A stretch of 64,000 bases of DNA from Sphingomonadaceae bacterium (GTDB taxonomy: Bacteria > Pseudomonadota > Alphaproteobacteria > Sphingomonadales > Sphingomonadaceae), in the NCBI GenBank assembly GCA_030147805.1, contig JASBUR010000032.1, positions 1 to 64,000 of the forward strand, given 5' to 3'. How positions within the stretch are numbered: position 1 is the stretch's first letter; every line of letters begins with the position of its first letter. Shown piece after piece: positions 1-7,907 of the stretch. The position numbers and the translations under genes are program-made. Under the pieces are notes generated by a model. That model had not been told where the DNA came from, made no database searches, and saw only the letters and a list, made by a program, of their open reading frames with translations.

Positions 1-1
1 C

Positions 2-124
2 CTGCGCAAGGCCGACGAGCGAACCATCCACGACACATGGCGACGCATCGGCGATCTTCTCGATCGCTTCTCACCAACCGAGTGCGCAAACTATCTTCGC
101 CACGCCGGGTACGCGTGCAACTAA
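2..124 (+). mobile_element. IS630-family transposase, C-terminal fragment (cut by window edge)
   Basis: An open frame enters from the left edge and ends at TAA after 40 codons. The peptide (LRKADERTIHDTW..., then DLLDRFSPTECANY) matches the conserved C-terminus of IS630/Tc1-mariner-type transposases, which normally ends with this 'TECANYxxxAGY' signature. The catalytic DDE residues lie outside the window, so intactness cannot be judged. The reading frame stops only 12 nt before the stop codon of the convergent autotransporter, so the right end of the element must lie in that gap. The autotransporter stop sits in a CTAG; IS630 is known to favour insertion at the TA of CTAG, so the junction is probably at 137-139 (inference). 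Confidence 0.8.
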
Positions 125-136
125 ACCAAACGCGCT

Positions 137-3100
137 CTAGAAGGCGAAGCTCGCGGTGAGCTTGGCGCCCTGGTCGGCCCAGTCGCTGGTGGCCGAGATC
201 ATGTAGGAGGCGCCGAGGCGGAAGGCGCTGCCGATGCCGATCTCGACGCCGCCGTCGACGTCGATGCCGCTGCGGCCCAGCCCGATGCCGCCGACGGTGA
301 AGCCGGTCGGCGCGCCCGCGAAGGCGGCGGTGCTGGTGGCAGCGCGATCACCCCAGTTCTGGCGATAGGCGATGCTGAAGCGCGGCAGCAGCGTGGCGCT
401 GGCGCCGAGCGGCGCCTCGCCGCCGATGCGCAGGCCGAAGCGGCCGACGGTCGCCTCCCGGCGCTGGCCGGCCACCGTCAGCGCCGCCGCCGTGCCGGTC
501 TCGGCAAAGCCGTCGGTCTTGCTGCTGACGTTCGCGACGCCGATGAAGGGCGACAGCGCGAACTCGCCGGTCATCAACGCGTAGCTCAGCTCGCCGAACA
601 CCTGCCGGCTGCTGCCGTCGAAGCCCGCGGTCTGCGCGCCGGCCAGACCCGCGGTGCCGACGGTGCGGCTGGCGTCGATGTCGTGCCACTCGTAGCTGCC
701 GCCGACGGTCGCCGTCAGCCCGCCGAAGCCGACGCGGCCATAGACGCCCGCCAGCTTGGTCTCGAGGTCGGCGCTGCTGGCGCGCGCGGCGACGTCGATG
801 TCGCCGTCGATCAGGCCCGCCACCGCGCCGATGCGCAAGGTCTCGGTACCGACGTCGGCGCCGGCGATGATGCCGCGGCGGTCGGCATCGACCTCCGCCA
901 CGCCGCGACGGCCATTGCCCTCGGCCGAGGTGTCGAACGCCTGGCCCCAGATGCCGATGCCTTCGATGCCGGTCGCCGCCGAGCGCTCGAGCATCGCGCC
1001 GCGCACCAGGCGGCTCTGGTCGAGGAGCGCGGTGGGCACGCTGGCGTAGAGCTCGCCCGACAGCGCGTCGAACGACGCCTGTCCGGCCTCGATCGTCGGC
1101 AGGCTGATCACCGCGTTGAACAGCGCATTGCCGGGATTGAGCGCGTCCGCCGCGTTGGCGACCGCCAGCTGGTTGGCGTTGGTCGCGATCGCCCCAAAGC
1201 TCAGGTCACGGCGCGCCACCGTCAGGTTCACGCCCGTCGTCGTGTAGCCGAGCACCGGCACGAACACCGTCGACGCGGTGGTAGCGCCGGCGAACTGGCC
1301 GGTGACCGCCGAGGCGGTGAGGATGGTGTAGGTCGTCGTCTTGGCGAAGCTGCCGGCTTCCGGGATCACGGTGACGGTGCCGCCGGCGAGCGTCGCCGGC
1401 CCCGTCGCGATGACCCGGTCCGAACGGCCGTCGGCGTTGATCTCGACCTCGTAGATCGAATCCGCTGCGAAGCTCACCGGGCCGGCGACGTTCAGCGTGC
1501 CGATCGAATTGCCCGGCGTCATCCGCCCGGCACGACCGATCGTTGCCGAGGCGACCCGGCCGGTGCCGGCGAGGCTGCCGCCGGCGTTGACCGTCACCGC
1601 CGAGGCGACGCTGCCGTTGACGGCGAGCGTGCCGCCGTTGACCGCGGTCGGGCCGGTGTAGCTGTTGGTGCCGGTCAGGTTGAGCGTGCCGGTGCCGGTC
1701 TTGGTCAGGCTGCCCGCGCCGGTCAGGTCGCCGGCGAAGCTGCTGTTCGTCGCCTGGTTCACGTTGAGCGAACCGCCGGCGACGTTGACGCTGGCTTGGC
1801 TGCTGGTGCCCGACAGTTCGGCGACGACCTGCTGCGTGCCCGACAGATCGAGCTGGCCGCTGCCCTCGACCGCCAGTTCGGTGGTCGCGGAAACCGGGGT
1901 CGACAGGCGGATCGAACCGCCCTGGATCATCGTCGTGCCGGTGAAGGCATAGCCGGTGCCGAAGGTCAGCTTGCCGGCGCCCTGCTTGACGATCGAGCCG
2001 CTGCCGGTCAGCGCGCCGGCGAAAGTGTAGTCGTCCGACCGCGCCACGACGAGCGTGCCGTTGTCGACGAGGCCGCCGGTGAAGTCGCCCGTCGTGCCGT
2101 TGTTGCCGATCTGGAAGGTCCCGCCGGCGTTGGTGACGACATTGCCGCCCTGCGTGCCGGTAAGCAGCGCGGTGGTGCCGCCCTCGATGGCAATCGTGCC
2201 GCTATTGGCGAGGCTGTTGCTGCCATCCAGCGTGACGGTGCCCGCGCCGGTCAGCAGAACGTTGCCGGTGCCGGTGACGACCGTGCTGCCGAAGGTCGAT
2301 CCGGTGCCCGCCGAAGTGCTGCGCACCACCAGCGTGCCATTGTCGGTGATCGACGGCGTGCTGAGGCCGAGACCGGCGCCGGCGTTCGCCAGCTCCAGCG
2401 TCGCGCCGGCAGCCACCGTCGCGCGGTTGAACGCGCTGCTGGCGGCCGGCGCCGCGGTCCAGTAGCCGCTCGCGACGTCGATGCTGTCGAAGCCGGTGAA
2501 GCGCGCGATGGTTTGGGTCGGCGTCGCGGTGGTTGCAGTCCCGGCCAGCGTCGCGCTGTCGGTGCCGCCGCCGCCGGCGATGGCGCCGCTGACCGACGAG
2601 CCGGTGCCGAGCGTCACCGCATCGTTGGTGGCGCCGAGCTGGACGGCAATGCCGCCCGAGCCGCCGGTGATCGTGCCGCGGTTGGCGAGCGTCGTCGTGC
2701 CCGAGGCGAGGATCGCGGCGCCCGTGCCGGTCGAGGCGACGGTGCCGAGGTTGGTGATGCTGTTGGTCGCGCCGACGGTGCTGATGCCATTGACGCTGCC
2801 ACGTGCGCTGCCATTGGCCGCGACGTTGATCGCCACCGCCGACGGCGGATCGATGAACAGGCCGGTGCCGCTGGCGGCCGACAGCGCGCCGTTGACAGCC
2901 ACGGTGATCGGCCCGCTCGCCGAAATGAGGCGCACGGCGTCGGAGGTCGCCCCGAGAGTGGCGACGTTGCCGGTGATGACGGTTAGCGCGCCGGTGCCGC
3001 CGCTGACGTCGATGCCGACCGCGTTGGCGCCCGACGTCGTGACGTTGCTGCTCGCCAGCGTCACCGCATTATTGTCTGCCGACACGCTGATGCCGGCCGA

Positions 3101-6100
3101 CCCGCTGCCCGTCGTAGCGACGGTGCCGTTGTTGGTGACGCTGATCGCGGCCGTGCTCACCTCGGTGCCTGCGACGCCAAACGTGGTGCGCGCGCGCCCC
3201 GCCTCGACGTTGATGCCGGTGGCGTTGACGCCAGCGGTCGAGATCGTGCCGCCGCTGGTGACGCTGATGGCGCCGGTGTTGCTCAACGCGTCGATGCCGT
3301 CGGCGTAGCGCTGGTTTTCGAGCGCGGTGCTGCCGCCCGCCGCCCGCGTCGTCCCGGTGGTGGTGATGTCGCCGGTGCTGACGATGCTGAGCGCGCCCGA
3401 GGTCGTCGAGCCGAGGATGCCGTAGCCGCCGTTGCCGACGACCGCGACCGAGCCGCTGGTGATGTCGAGCGCACCGCCGCCCACCGCCTGGGCAGAAATT
3501 CCGATCGAGTTGCCGGTGCCGGTATAGACGATCGAGCCGCTCTTGATCGTCGTCGCACCGGCGCCCCGGGCAATCGACGAGATGCCGGTGCCCTGCAGCG
3601 AGTTCGCGCTTGCGGAAGTCGTCGGCAAGGTCGCGGTTTGGACGATCGAGCCGCTGTCGATGGCGACGACCCCCTGCGAGGTGACGGCGATACCGCCGCC
3701 GGTGCCGGTGATCGCCGTGCTGGAAACGGTGGCGGCGGGCGTCGCGGTGCCCGTCGCGTTCTGCGCGGTGATGGCGACGCCCCCGGCACTCTCAAGTTTG
3801 TTGCTGGTGACGTTGATGACGGCCGCCCCGCCTTCGACCGAAATGCGTCCGCCGGTGAGGACGTCGCTCTTGACGGTCGCCGCGCCCGAAGACGCGACGA
3901 TGATGCTCCCCCCCGCAAGCTTGCCCGAGTCGATGCCGATGCCGGCGCCGTTCACCGCGGTCCAGTTGATGCCGGTGGCCCCCATCCCGGCAAGCGTCAT
4001 GGTGCCGGACCTGACCGTCGAATTGCCACCCGCGACGCCGCGGATACCGACGCCGTTCGCGGCGGCGATGGTGATGGCCGTCGAATCGATGGCGACCCCG
4101 CCACCCGCATTCGGCGCGATGAAATCCATGCCGACCGAGTTGGCGCCGTTGAGCGTTATGGTGCCGCTCTTGACGGCGACCCCCGCGGTGCTCGACGCAC
4201 CGAGGAGCGCCGCGATGGCGGTAGCGCTTTGCGCGGCGGTGACCGTGCCCGACTCGATGCTCGAGGTGCCGGTGTTGGCGTTGATCTGGATGCCCGCCTG
4301 GTTGAGACCGGCGAGGTTCACCGCGCCCGACTTGACCGTCGAGGTCGCCGAATTGGTGAAGATCGCCGCGCCGCCGGTGCCGTTGGCGGCGGTGTTCGAA
4401 GCCGTGCCGCTGGTGATGCTGACGATGCTGCCCTGGCCGACGATCGCATTGGCCTGCGACACGCCGTTCGCGGTCGCTGTGGTGCTGGTGATGGTCGCCG
4501 CCCCGCCGGCGCTGGTGAAGATGCCGCGCTGGCCGCCGTTGGTCTCGCCGGCGGTGATGCTGATGGCGCCGCCGGTTAGCGCGTAGATGCCGCGGCTCAA
4601 CGGGTCGGCGTTGCCCGTCGTCGTGCCGGCGTTGATGCTGATGTTGCCGGTCGTCGAGCGCGTGTCGATCGTATAGACGCCGCTGCCCGTCGCGCTCGCG
4701 GTGTCGCTGGTGACCGCGATGTTGCCGGCATTGCTGGTGACCCCGATCGCGCTCGCCGCGATGCCGGTGGTGCTGCTGTTCTTGCTGGCGAGGGTGACGG
4801 CATTGTTGTCCGCCGCAATGCGGATCGCGGTCGAGAAGGCGCCCGTCGTGGTGACGCTGCCGCTGTTGGTCACCGAGATCGCCGCGGTGCTCGGCGTGGT
4901 GGCCGCCGTCCCGAAGTTGGTCTGCGCGCGGCCGGCCTCGACGTTGATGCCGCGCGCCGTGGCGCCGGCGGTCGACACGGTGCCGCCGCTCGTCACGGTG
5001 ATCGCGCCGCTCTGGCTGATCGCGTCGATGCCGTCGGCATAGCGCTGGTTCGCCGGCGCGGTGCTGCCGCCCGCGGCGCGCGTCGTGCCGGTGGTGGTGA
5101 CGTTGCCGGTGCTGTTAATCGTCAGCGCGCCCGAGGTGCTGAAGCCGAGGATGCCGTAGCCGCCGTTGCCGACCACCGACACCGAGCCGCTGTCGATCAT
5201 GGCCGCGCCGCCCCCGACCGCTTGCACCTGAATGCCGAAGCTGTTGCCATCACCGGTGAAGGCGACGCTGCGGCTCTTGACGGTCGCCGCGCCGGTGCCG
5301 CTGGCGATGACCGAGATGCCCTGCCCCTGGAGCGAGTTGGCGCTGGCGGGGGTGGTGAGCGTCACTGTCTTAGCGAGCGAACCGCTATCGACGTTGATCG
5401 CGCCTTGCGAGCTCGCCGAGATCATCGGGCTGGATGTCAGCCCTTCGATCTTGTTGCTCACGATGCTGATCGCGCCGGTCGTCGATTGAGCCTGTAGGCT
5501 GCCGCGGGTCACGGTATCGCTCTTGAGCGAAATATCGCCGGCCGCGGTCTGCAGACTGACGGAGCCGCCGTCGCTGTTCGTCGACTCGAGCGCGATCTTG
5601 CCGTTTCCCGTGGCGATCCATTCGACACCCGTCCCACCGGTGAGGTGCGAAATCGTACCGCTCTTGATCGTCGCGTCGCCGGCGCTTTCGCCGCGAATGC
5701 CGACGGTGCCGAAGCCGCCGAGCCTGAGAGTGCCTGAATCGATGCTGATCGGGCCGGTGGCGGTGGAGGTCCATTGGATCGCGGTAGAGCCGTTACCGCC
5801 CAACGTGATCTCGCTGCTCTTGATCGTTGCGGTCGCGGTGTTGGCGCCGGCCGGCGACGCCGTAACGCTGCCGCGAATGCCGATCGTGTTGTTCGCCCCT
5901 GCGTTCGCATTGATCGCACCCGACTCGATGGCGATCGCGCCCGTTGTATTCGACGACAGGTCGATGCCAAGCGAGCCAGCACCGTTGAACGACATGGTGC
6001 CGCTCTTCACGGTCGACCCGGCGGTGGTCGCACCCGATGACGGCACGGCCGTGGTCATGCGGATGCCGGTCGCGCTCCGCACGGCGGTAATCGTCCCCGA

Positions 6101-6874
6101 ATCGATGCTCGACGTGCCGACGCCGGCGTTGACCTGGATTCCGGCCTGATTGAGGCCGGCGAGGCTTACGGCGGTCGATTTAATCGTCGAGGTATTCGAG
6201 TTGGTGAAGATCGCAGCGCCGCTCGTACCGCTGTTGCTGGTCGTCGACGCGGTGCCACTGGTGATGTTGACGATGGTACCCTGCCCAACGATAGCGTTGG
6301 GCGCGTTGGTTCCGTTGGCCGAGGCGGTCGTGCTGGTGATATTCACCGCGCCGCCGGCGCTGGTGAAAATGCCGCGCTGGCCGCCGCTGGTGGTGCCCGC
6401 GGCGATGGTGATCGGACCATTGCCGATCGCTTGAATGCCACGGCTGCTCGGATCGGCATTTGAGGTCGTGCTGCCGGCGGTGATGGAGATGGCGCCGGAC
6501 TGGCCCCGGGCTTCGATCCCGAACAGGGCGCCGGTGCCGGTTGCATTCAGCGTGCCGCTGTTGATCGCGATCGTCCCGGTGCCGCCGGTCTGGGCAAACA
6601 GGCCCGATCCCGTGCCGCCGCCGGTGGTGACGTTGATGCCCGAGAAGTTGAGATTGAGATTGCCTGCGGTCGACCGCACGTCCACGACGGGGTTGCTGTC
6701 GGTCAGCGTGTCGGTCCGCGTCGCCGAAAAGTCGCCGGTGCCGTTGAAGATCACCTTCTCGGCCTGCGCCGGCGTCGCCAGCGAGCAGCCGAGCGCGGTG
6801 CCGACCAGGACCACCGACCGGAACGAAGACGCACGACGACCCGCGCCGCGAACGCGACTTACCGACATGGACAT
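137..6874 (-). CDS. Giant autotransporter (type Va secretion) with repetitive beta-helix passenger
   Basis: About 2245 residues. The chosen start (MSMSVSRVRG) has a GAGGGG ribosome site 9 nt upstream and gives a basic N-terminus, a hydrophobic segment and an AxA cleavage site (TPAQA before EKV). The body is Gly/Ser/Thr/Ala-rich short repeats typical of a beta-helix passenger. Near the C-terminus are passenger-associated transport repeats (for example GPTAVNGGTLAVNGSVAS, then TPGNSIGTLNV). The last roughly 290 residues are an autotransporter beta-barrel ending in aromatic Phe. The passenger carries two diverged copies of a unit of roughly 600 residues, annotated separately. No protease or lipase motif was recognised; a role in adhesion or aggregation is typical of the family but not shown here. 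An IS630 end abuts its stop codon. Confidence 0.9.
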   Translation of the reverse strand: MSMSVSRVRGAGRRASSFRSVVLVGTALGCSLATPAQAEKVIFNGTGDFSATRTDTLTDSNPVVDVRSTAGNLNLNFSGINVTTGGGTGSGLFAQTGGTGTIAINSGTLNATGTGALFGIEARGQSGAISITAGSTTSNADPSSRGIQAIGNGPITIAAGTTSGGQRGIFTSAGGAVNITSTTASANGTNAPNAIVGQGTIVNITSGTASTTSNSGTSGAAIFTNSNTSTIKSTAVSLAGLNQAGIQVNAGVGTSSIDSGTITAVRSATGIRMTTAVPSSGATTAGSTVKSGTMSFNGAGSLGIDLSSNTTGAIAIESGAINANAGANNTIGIRGSVTASPAGANTATATIKSSEITLGGNGSTAIQWTSTATGPISIDSGTLRLGGFGTVGIRGESAGDATIKSGTISHLTGGTGVEWIATGNGKIALESTNSDGGSVSLQTAAGDISLKSDTVTRGSLQAQSTTGAISIVSNKIEGLTSSPMISASSQGAINVDSGSLAKTVTLTTPASANSLQGQGISVIASGTGAATVKSRSVAFTGDGNSFGIQVQAVGGGAAMIDSGSVSVVGNGGYGILGFSTSGALTINSTGNVTTTGTTRAAGGSTAPANQRYADGIDAISQSGAITVTSGGTVSTAGATARGINVEAGRAQTNFGTAATTPSTAAISVTNSGSVTTTGAFSTAIRIAADNNAVTLASKNSSTTGIAASAIGVTSNAGNIAVTSDTASATGSGVYTIDTRSTTGNISINAGTTTGNADPLSRGIYALTGGAISITAGETNGGQRGIFTSAGGAATITSTTATANGVSQANAIVGQGSIVSITSGTASNTAANGTGGAAIFTNSATSTVKSGAVNLAGLNQAGIQINANTGTSSIESGTVTAAQSATAIAALLGASSTAGVAVKSGTITLNGANSVGMDFIAPNAGGGVAIDSTAITIAAANGVGIRGVAGGNSTVRSGTMTLAGMGATGINWTAVNGAGIGIDSGKLAGGSIIVASSGAATVKSDVLTGGRISVEGGAAVINVTSNKLESAGGVAITAQNATGTATPAATVSSTAITGTGGGIAVTSQGVVAIDSGSIVQTATLPTTSASANSLQGTGISSIARGAGATTIKSGSIVYTGTGNSIGISAQAVGGGALDITSGSVAVVGNGGYGILGSTTSGALSIVSTGDITTTGTTRAAGGSTALENQRYADGIDALSNTGAISVTSGGTISTAGVNATGINVEAGRARTTFGVAGTEVSTAAISVTNNGTVATTGSGSAGISVSADNNAVTLASSNVTTSGANAVGIDVSGGTGALTVITGNVATLGATSDAVRLISASGPITVAVNGALSAASGTGLFIDPPSAVAINVAANGSARGSVNGISTVGATNSITNLGTVASTGTGAAILASGTTTLANRGTITGGSGGIAVQLGATNDAVTLGTGSSVSGAIAGGGGTDSATLAGTATTATPTQTIARFTGFDSIDVASGYWTAAPAASSAFNRATVAAGATLELANAGAGLGLSTPSITDNGTLVVRSTSAGTGSTFGSTVVTGTGNVLLTGAGTVTLDGSNSLANSGTIAIEGGTTALLTGTQGGNVVTNAGGTFQIGNNGTTGDFTGGLVDNGTLVVARSDDYTFAGALTGSGSIVKQGAGKLTFGTGYAFTGTTMIQGGSIRLSTPVSATTELAVEGSGQLDLSGTQQVVAELSGTSSQASVNVAGGSLNVNQATNSSFAGDLTGAGSLTKTGTGTLNLTGTNSYTGPTAVNGGTLAVNGSVASAVTVNAGGSLAGTGRVASATIGRAGRMTPGNSIGTLNVAGPVSFAADSIYEVEINADGRSDRVIATGPATLAGGTVTVIPEAGSFAKTTTYTILTASAVTGQFAGATTASTVFVPVLGYTTTGVNLTVARRDLSFGAIATNANQLAVANAADALNPGNALFNAVISLPTIEAGQASFDALSGELYASVPTALLDQSRLVRGAMLERSAATGIEGIGIWGQAFDTSAEGNGRRGVAEVDADRRGIIAGADVGTETLRIGAVAGLIDGDIDVAARASSADLETKLAGVYGRVGFGGLTATVGGSYEWHDIDASRTVGTAGLAGAQTAGFDGSSRQVFGELSYALMTGEFALSPFIGVANVSSKTDGFAETGTAAALTVAGQRREATVGRFGLRIGGEAPLGASATLLPRFSIAYRQNWGDRAATSTAAFAGAPTGFTVGGIGLGRSGIDVDGGVEIGIGSAFRLGASYMISATSDWADQGAKLTASFAF
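2940..4690 (-). repeat. Internal repeat unit B of the autotransporter passenger
   Basis: Second copy of the large direct repeat inside the autotransporter gene; ends are approximate. Matching landmarks with unit A are ADPLSRGIYA, GGQRGIFTSAGGA, NAIVGQGSIVSITSGTAS, LAGLNQAGIQ and NQRYADGIDA. The copies are still similar at DNA level, for example in the stretch encoding GGQRGIFTSAGGA near 4500-4550 and 6350-6400. The spacing between equivalent landmarks is 1848 nt at the front and about 1737 nt near the end, so indels have accumulated since duplication. Confidence 0.8.
4690..6540 (-). repeat. Internal repeat unit A of the autotransporter passenger
   Basis: First (N-terminal) copy of the roughly 1.8 kb direct repeat; ends are approximate. 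Landmarks are ADPSSRGIQA, GGQRGIFTSAGGA, NAIVGQGTIVNITSGTAS, LAGLNQAGIQ and NQRYADGIDA, in the same order as in unit B. Finer short repeats of the 'SGTxT/xIxSGT' type run through both units, as expected for stacked beta-helix rungs. The arrangement suggests a tandem duplication that doubled the length of the helix. Confidence 0.8.
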
Positions 6875-6975
6875 TGCAGAGAACCCCTCGAGAATACAGG
6901 CCCTTAGCCGTAAGGCCAATCAGGTGCCGAGGCAAATTCTCATTTTATTTCAGCATATTCCCGCTGCGGAGACGC

Positions 6976-7005
6976 GCGGAAACGGCGGAAATCCGCCATT
7001 TCCGC
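6976..7005. promoter_or_regulatory. 30-nt near-perfect palindrome between autotransporter and EamA transporter genes
   Basis: The plus strand reads GCGGAAACGGCGGA, then AA, then TCCGCCATTTCCGC: 14-nt arms with a single mismatch around a 2-nt centre. It sits about 100 bp upstream of the autotransporter start and 70 bp upstream of the EamA start, in the divergent promoter region. An operator for a dimeric regulator is the simplest reading. A cruciform or hairpin role is possible, but no T-run follows on either strand, so an intrinsic terminator is unlikely. No regulator can be assigned. Confidence 0.5.
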
Positions 7006-7073
7006 ATCGCATGATCGCTCGCGCGAGCTTTCGCCTGACATCGCGAATCAGCATGCGCTAGGCTTGCCCGCGC

Positions 7074-7907
7074 ATGTCCGCCACCGACCTCGCCTTCGCG
7101 CTCATCCTCGTCTCGGGCGCGATCCATGCCGTCGTCAACGCCATCCTCAAATCGGGCCGGGACAAGATGGCCGGCCGCGCGCTGATCGACGGGTCGAGCG
7201 CGATCTTCGCGCTGCCGATCGCGCTGCTGGCGCCGCTGCCGCACGGCGCCTGGGGCTGGCTGATCGGCTCGGCGGCGATCCACCTCGTCTATCTCTACGC
7301 GCTGGTCAGCGCCTTCCAGGTCGCCGACTTCTCCGCCGCCTATCCGATCGCCCGCGGCACCGCGCCGGCGCTGACCGCGCTGCTGGCGGTGGCGTTGATG
7401 GATGAGATGCCGGCGCCGCTCGAACTCGCCGGCATCGCCGCCATTTCGGCCGGCGTCCTGGCGATGAGCCTCGGCCGGCACATCGGCCGCGCCGCGCTCG
7501 GCTGGTCGTTGCTCACCGGTGCGTGCATCGCCGCCTACACCGTGGTCGACGCGAACGGCGTGCGCGCCGCGCCGTCGGCGCTGAGCTACATCGGCTGGTC
7601 GTTCCTGCTGCTCGGCGCCGCCATCGCGTCGATGTTCGCCTGGCTGAGCGGGCCGGGCTTCCTCGCGACGGTGCGCGGCCAGTGGCAGCCCGGAGTGATC
7701 GCCGGCGGCCTGTCGCTGGTCAGCTACGGCTGTGCCTTGAGCGCCTACCGCCTCGGTTCGACCGCGCCGCTTGCAGCGCTGCGCGAGACCAGCATCCTGT
7801 TCGCGACGCTGATCGCTGTCGTCTGGCTGAAGGAGACGGTAACGCCGTTGCGCGGCGCGGCGGCGATCGGAATCGCCGCCGGCGCGATGCTGATCCTAGC
7901 GAGCTGA
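7074..7907 (+). CDS. EamA-family (DMT superfamily) transporter
   Basis: 277 residues with about ten hydrophobic segments arranged as two EamA-type halves. The first half carries GAIHAVVNAILKSGRDK and PIARGTAPALTALLAV; the second carries YIGWSFLLLGAAIA and LAALRETSILFATLIAVVWL, typical of the inner-membrane drug/metabolite transporter superfamily. Substrate cannot be deduced. It is divergent from the autotransporter gene, and its last 12 nt overlap the 3' end of the convergent M16 protease gene. The start is the first ATG of the open frame. Confidence 0.85.
   Translation: MSATDLAFALILVSGAIHAVVNAILKSGRDKMAGRALIDGSSAIFALPIALLAPLPHGAWGWLIGSAAIHLVYLYALVSAFQVADFSAAYPIARGTAPALTALLAVALMDEMPAPLELAGIAAISAGVLAMSLGRHIGRAALGWSLLTGACIAAYTVVDANGVRAAPSALSYIGWSFLLLGAAIASMFAWLSGPGFLATVRGQWQPGVIAGGLSLVSYGCALSAYRLGSTAPLAALRETSILFATLIAVVWLKETVTPLRGAAAIGIAAGAMLILAS

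Noticed and set aside
683-2986. Long open frame on the plus strand (about 767 codons) opposite the autotransporter
   Set aside because: Arg/Ala-rich, low-complexity translation typical of antisense to a GC-rich repetitive gene; no ribosome site or homology-like motif.
2940-6540. Dense short repeats resembling a CRISPR or satellite array
   Set aside because: The repeats are in frame in the autotransporter, lack regular spacers and encode beta-helix rungs.
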